This document shows, piece after piece, positions 60,401 through 64,000 of a DNA stretch of 64,000 nucleotides (the stretch's first letter is position 1; every line of letters starts with the position of its first letter). The notes beneath the pieces were generated by a model. That model had not been told where the DNA came from, did no database searches, and worked only from the letters and a program-made list of their open reading frames with translations. The stretch is taken from assembly GCA_039621445.1 (NCBI GenBank), contig CP154955.1, forward strand, positions 52,791,384-52,855,383, in the 5' to 3' direction. A program made the position numbers and the translations under genes. Source of the DNA: Euglena gracilis. Its lineage: Eukaryota > Euglenida > Euglenophyceae > Euglenales.

Positions 60401-61480
60401 CGATTTTCGTGGCAAAAGCGCTTGCGTTTCACCCTCACTCGGTTCGGACGCGGTGTGCGGGAGCCGTGGAGCAGCTATGACGAGAGCCACGACGGCCTCA
60501 TTTACACAGCTATACAACGAAGCTTTCCTTTTTTGAATAGCTCTTGCGTACGAAGTGCGAAGTGGAGGTTTGTTCGTCTTTCGAGTTATCTGACAAACAG
60601 GTCTCAGTGGCCCTCAAGCTCTATGGGGCATGGCGCGGCGCTGTGAGGATCGGGACTTTCCCCTCCGACGCTTCCAAACTTCGAGACGCGGCGATGACGT
60701 TCGACACGAACCACGCGCCACGCGCCGGCGACGACCGACGACGGGGAGGAAGAGGAGGAAGAGCCCTGGAGCTGGAAGATCTGCGCAGAGAAGCTCTTCC
60801 TGCGGCACGAAGAGGGCTCTTTGAGTTTGGATATTTGTTCCTTCTTTGAATGGGTGCCCAAGTTCCAAGCCCTGACGTACAATCCGGAGGGTATCAACCA
60901 CCAGGAGGACTCCATGCCTACAGTGGGCTGCAGAAGGGCCCCCAATGTCAGAACCCACAGAGGCCTGTCAACCCACGCCAGTTTGTTTCCCCTCAGGGTT
61001 CGATTCCTCTTTTGAAATGAGGAACCAGGGGAGCACATGGGCTTCTCAACTGCTTCCACCTTTTTCACAGCCCCATATTTCTGGTTGTCTTCCAAACTGA
61101 TCAGGGAGGGAATCACACCACAGTGGAATCAACTCTCCATCCTGTCTGACAAGCAGAAAGGGTCAAATTTCGAGCAGGACCAAAAGATTTGAGGATTGTC
61201 AGATTTTCCCGCCAGGGCAGACAGCGTCTTAATGCTTGGGGCAGGGTGTGTTCCCCCAAGCCATTTCGGTTAGATTCACCCTTTCCTCCACTAGAATCTG
61301 GAATGTTGGGGAGCGTGCACAGACGTGGGATCCTTTGGGCCTTGGGGATCTATTTCAGACTGCAGCTAAAAATAATACCTTTTTCGAGGTGACAACCTTG
61401 CCCAACACACTGGTTATCCGTTTGATTGTCTCCCAATGAGAAGATTGATATAAAGATAATTCTGGAGCAAAAAACTAGCT
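60401..61480. other. No supported gene
   Basis: Overlapping frames on both strands (60544-60849 plus; 61116-60604 minus) have no recognised domain. The plus frame contains a basic RRRGGRGG stretch. A lone B-box-like GGTTCGATTCC at 60998 has no matching A-box. Confidence 0.3.
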
Positions 61481-61910
61481 GTGAGCGTAACGCGAGAACA
61501 TAACCCCTCCCCAAATATAAAACACACGGTTTTATTTTTGGGCACAATTTTGAAGACCCCGCGGGGTTTCATATTTGGGGGTTTTTTATTTCGCTGGGAG
61601 AAATTGACTTCCCGGCGGGATCCAGTGGTTTTTTTTTTGGCCCAAAATAACAACTACGCCCACTCTTGGGGGTCCAAGGATTTCACTTTTCCGGCGTGGG
61701 AGCAATTTTCACATGTTTTTGGTAAAAGGTTCTCCAAAACCTGCCAAAAATCACATTTTCGGAGAGATTTTGTCACTTTCGGCTGACATTTCGCCGGAGG
61801 GGGGGGTTATATTCGGTCGGGATTCAAGGTCCTCAGCGGGGGTTTTATATTTCCGCGGGGTTTTGTATTTAGGGGAGGTTTGCATTTGCCGGGGGGGATA
61901 TTGAGAACAT
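61481..61910. repeat. G-run/TATTT repeat debris
   Basis: Repeated phrases GGGGTTTCATATTTGGGGG, GGGGGTTTTATATTTCCGCG and GGGGTTTTGTATTTAGGGG resemble the 18.43-18.66 kb block. Confidence 0.5.
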
Positions 61911-62350
61911 ATATTGGGAACATACATCACAGGGAGAGGGGGCTTAGGCCAGCCCCAGGAGGATTGGGAGGGGACACCAAAATGCTACAAATTTTTCCAG
62001 ATTTTTATCCCAGAGGCTCTTATTAGGGGCTAATATGGTGTTGAATCTCAAACCACTAAACCCAGGAATTTATAGTGCAGGCATTACCTGCCCGGGTCTT
62101 GGAAAACTGAAGGAAAAAAATTGTACTGAAGCGTCAGCGACTTGATCTTTTGTGGCTTCAGGGGAGGTCCCCACCCCCAGTTTGTCAAAATCACCCGTAA
62201 TAGTTTCTGGGAAGAAACCCTCTTTTAAAGCGTTATCACAGTTCCCTTAAAATAGCTCATGGTCTGAACCTGAACTTCTTTCCCCTACAGGATCTGCCTG
62301 ATTAGATCATGCAAAGGCCACCTGGATGATAGTATTCTCCCCGCCTGCAG
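61911..62350. other. No feature recognised
   Basis: Mixed sequence leading into the family-A-like ORF. Nothing supported. Confidence 0.3.
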
Positions 62351-62701
62351 TTGGTGAACATGCCCGTGTTGGGGGTGAATTTCAGGCATGGGGTCCCTGG
62401 AAATTTCATTTTTACCAATTGGGGCCACCACACTGTTGAATCAAAAAAGGTGGTGACTATCAAGACTTTGCAACCCCCAACACCTTCACTGGTTTCAATA
62501 GCACTTGAAAAATTTCATCCAGGTGAAAAGTTTTTACTTGCTTCTCCGCCAACAAGAAAATTTGTCGCTAGGTGTCCCCATTGGGAGGCCTCAGAAGTGT
62601 TGCCCTACATCGAACTGTGGCTTAAAAGGCCAGAAATTTCACAAAATGGACAGGTTGGCTACACTTCCCGAGTGTCCGCTGATCAGTCCCTGTCATTTTA
62701 G
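62351..62701 (+). CDS. Hypothetical ORF upstream of a family-A 3' segment, 116 aa
   Basis: The frame has VVTIKTLQPPTPSLVSIALE and KFVARCPHWEASEVLPYIEL. The DNA just downstream (62760-62900) matches the family-A 3' ORF region (TTGACTAAAACCCCCCTGTAAGGCCATAA vs 4975-5005), so it may be part of that element's coding capacity. No domain recognised. Confidence 0.3.
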   Translation: MVNMPVLGVNFRHGVPGNFIFTNWGHHTVESKKVVTIKTLQPPTPSLVSIALEKFHPGEKFLLASPPTRKFVARCPHWEASEVLPYIELWLKRPEISQNGQVGYTSRVSADQSLSF

Positions 62702-62950
62702 GAAACCCCAGGTTTTATGCTAACCCAGGTTTCGGCCACATAAGCCATCTGGCACTTCGGTGTCCCCTTTTCATTTGACTAAAACCCCCCTGTAAGGCCA
62801 TAAGTGCTGGCACAATCGATTTAACAACTAAAGATTCTCTCCCCAAACAGGGGTGCGGGCAAATTCAACGTGAGGAGCTGGAGTTGGCTCACTAAAAAAA
62901 TTAGGTCTCTGTCCCCATGAAGTAAAATTTTCTTTAACGGCTGGGGGTGG

Positions 62951-63180
62951 GGGTTCGGCCACACTAGGTCTTTGTGCTTCACCCGTGGTGTGCGTCTCCT
63001 CCCTGCTCGGTTTTACCCGAGGGGATACGAAACACCTTTGCCCTTGTGACGCCAGATTGTGCACTGAAAACAGGGGGGCTAGGGCTTTTCGAAGGCACCT
63101 TGCGCGGCAATTTTTTGACAATGGGCTGCAAACGTCTCCGACCCCCTCCACTGACCAATTTTACTATCTTCAAAAGGCCT
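62951..63180 (-). repeat. Module M and family-A 3' sequence, inverted
   Basis: The reverse complement reads AAATTGGTCAGTGGAGGGGG, CAGCCCATTGTC, GTGCACAATCTGGCGTCACA and GAAGCACAAAGACC, collinear with 59540-59758. It faces the plus-strand copy just upstream, forming another head-to-head pair. Confidence 0.65.
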
Positions 63181-63264
63181 GGTTAGTAGAAAATTGGGGC
63201 CAGGGGGTGGAGGACCACCCCAAGGGCAAGGCCGCGTCGCTGCGGCTGAACTTAATCGTCAACC

Positions 63265-63350
63265 AACACCCGCGAGGTGGCACTAAGCGGGCTCTTCTAA
63301 CCCGACGCACCAAAGCAATCCAAGCAACACCGCCGGCAAACAAGGCATGG
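63265..63350 (+). repeat. Module N copy
   Basis: CGCGAGGTGGCACTAAGCGG to CGCCGGCAAACAAGGCATGG, as at 60246. Confidence 0.6.
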
Positions 63351-64000
63351 TTTGAGTGACCATTCTTGGCCTGGACCCAGTGTCTCACTTTTGACCTTTC
63401 TGGCATTGAACTTTTCAAAACTTCCAGCACAGCACAAGCAAAGACAGGACTTCTTGGAGGTTCAATCAGTGACCCACGCAATCAGTGTAAGCATTTTGCT
63501 CCCGACAGAACAATTGTCATTTTTCAATGGCTGTGCAATCCTGAATTAAGAATTGCAGCCTTGGCGAATCCTACACCCCCTTCCTTCAGAACATTCCTTG
63601 GAACGTCAATTGGCATTCGCAGGTCAAATTTGCCAAGTCGAAATTCCAACCTCGCCCTGATCTGCCCGCCCCCCCCATGTGCCCGAATTGCCACCCCCCC
63701 TGGGCAGTCATCCCTGGGCCCTGGTGGGGGCCAATAAAAATGTACCCTGGAGGGGATTCGGGCAAACATGAAAAGGGGATCCTGATTTTTGTGCCCAGAA
63801 TCGGGCAGCCAGAAAAAAAAGGAATTGTGGGCAAAAAATCTGGGCAAGGCGGAAAATCTTCAGCTCCAGATGTCTTTATCCACTGGTCAGTTATCTGCAC
63901 TGCCGTACATCTGTGCCCATGTGGGCAAAACAGAGTACCCCCCCCCCTTGTGCCCTGACCCTTCCCCAACCGGGCAATGGCATCCACCTCTTTGGTGCCT
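63351..64000. other. No supported gene at window end
   Basis: Open frames on both strands (63366-63737, 63987-63586) overlap C-runs and show no recognised domain. Confidence 0.3.

Noticed and set aside
60985-61010. tRNA gene at the GGTTCGATTCC box
   Set aside because: No A-box, anticodon arm or acceptor pairing upstream. A chance B-box.

Overview
The window looks like repeat-dense nuclear DNA from a large eukaryotic genome. It holds almost nothing except transposable elements, their remains, satellites and simple repeats. I see no convincing host gene, no bacterial operon, no rRNA and no CRISPR. The mix of Ty3/gypsy chromovirus, DIRS-like, Helitron and tRNA-derived sequence, with a primer site matching plant-type initiator tRNA-Met, suggests a plant or alga. 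A repeat-rich streptophyte alga is possible, but the species cannot be fixed from the sequence.

Layout. 0-1.5 kb: broken minus-strand coding sequence. 2.2-3.3 kb: C-rich minisatellite around a stretch that folds into seven successive hairpins. 3.5-6.3 kb and 17.66-18.1 kb: copies of a palindrome-bounded repeat family (module M, about 104 bp, and flanking module N). 6.29-17.66 kb: a complete minus-strand Ty3/gypsy element (element 1) with 867/869-bp LTRs, PBS, PPT and a TSD. It inserted into a copy of M, and a 1,331-bp tandem duplication lies in its 3' part. 18.4-22.7 kb: G-rich repeats, about 19 copies of a 163-bp satellite, then a GC-only repeat. 22.8-26.2 kb: a decayed minus-strand DIRS-like element (gag-like ORF, RT, RNase H, tyrosine recombinase). 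26.7-34.25 kb: a decayed plus-strand Helitron (Rep HUH and Y motifs, PIF1-type helicase), split by a 1.8-kb LTR element (element 3: 314-bp LTRs, TSD AACG). 34.3-37.1 kb: hairpins, a GGTCATGATGGCCATCA minisatellite and gag-like debris.

37.08-53.62 kb is the main object: a 16.5-kb plus-strand LTR retrotransposon (element 2) with 314-bp LTRs about 98% identical, TSD GGAAC, a PBS for initiator tRNA-Met present twice, and PPT GGGAGGGGGA. It carries gag with two zinc knuckles and pol (protease, RT, RNase H, DD35E integrase, chromodomain). Between integrase and the 3' LTR, where env-like genes sit in some elements, it carries a very large third reading frame of 1,673 codons, preceded in another frame by about 190 more. 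That protein has no recognisable env features. It has two Pro-rich disordered regions, a Lys/Gly tract, an aromatic-rich globular domain and a C-terminal Cys/His region. It is my best candidate for something undescribed. Gag and pol are inactivated by five in-frame stops and a motif A D-to-N change, all explainable by C-to-T transitions, while the third frame is open throughout its 5 kb.

53.6-64 kb: a degraded gag related to element 2, a chromodomain integrase fragment, a 51-bp-arm inverted repeat, further copies of the M/N family, and a tRNA-like SINE head.
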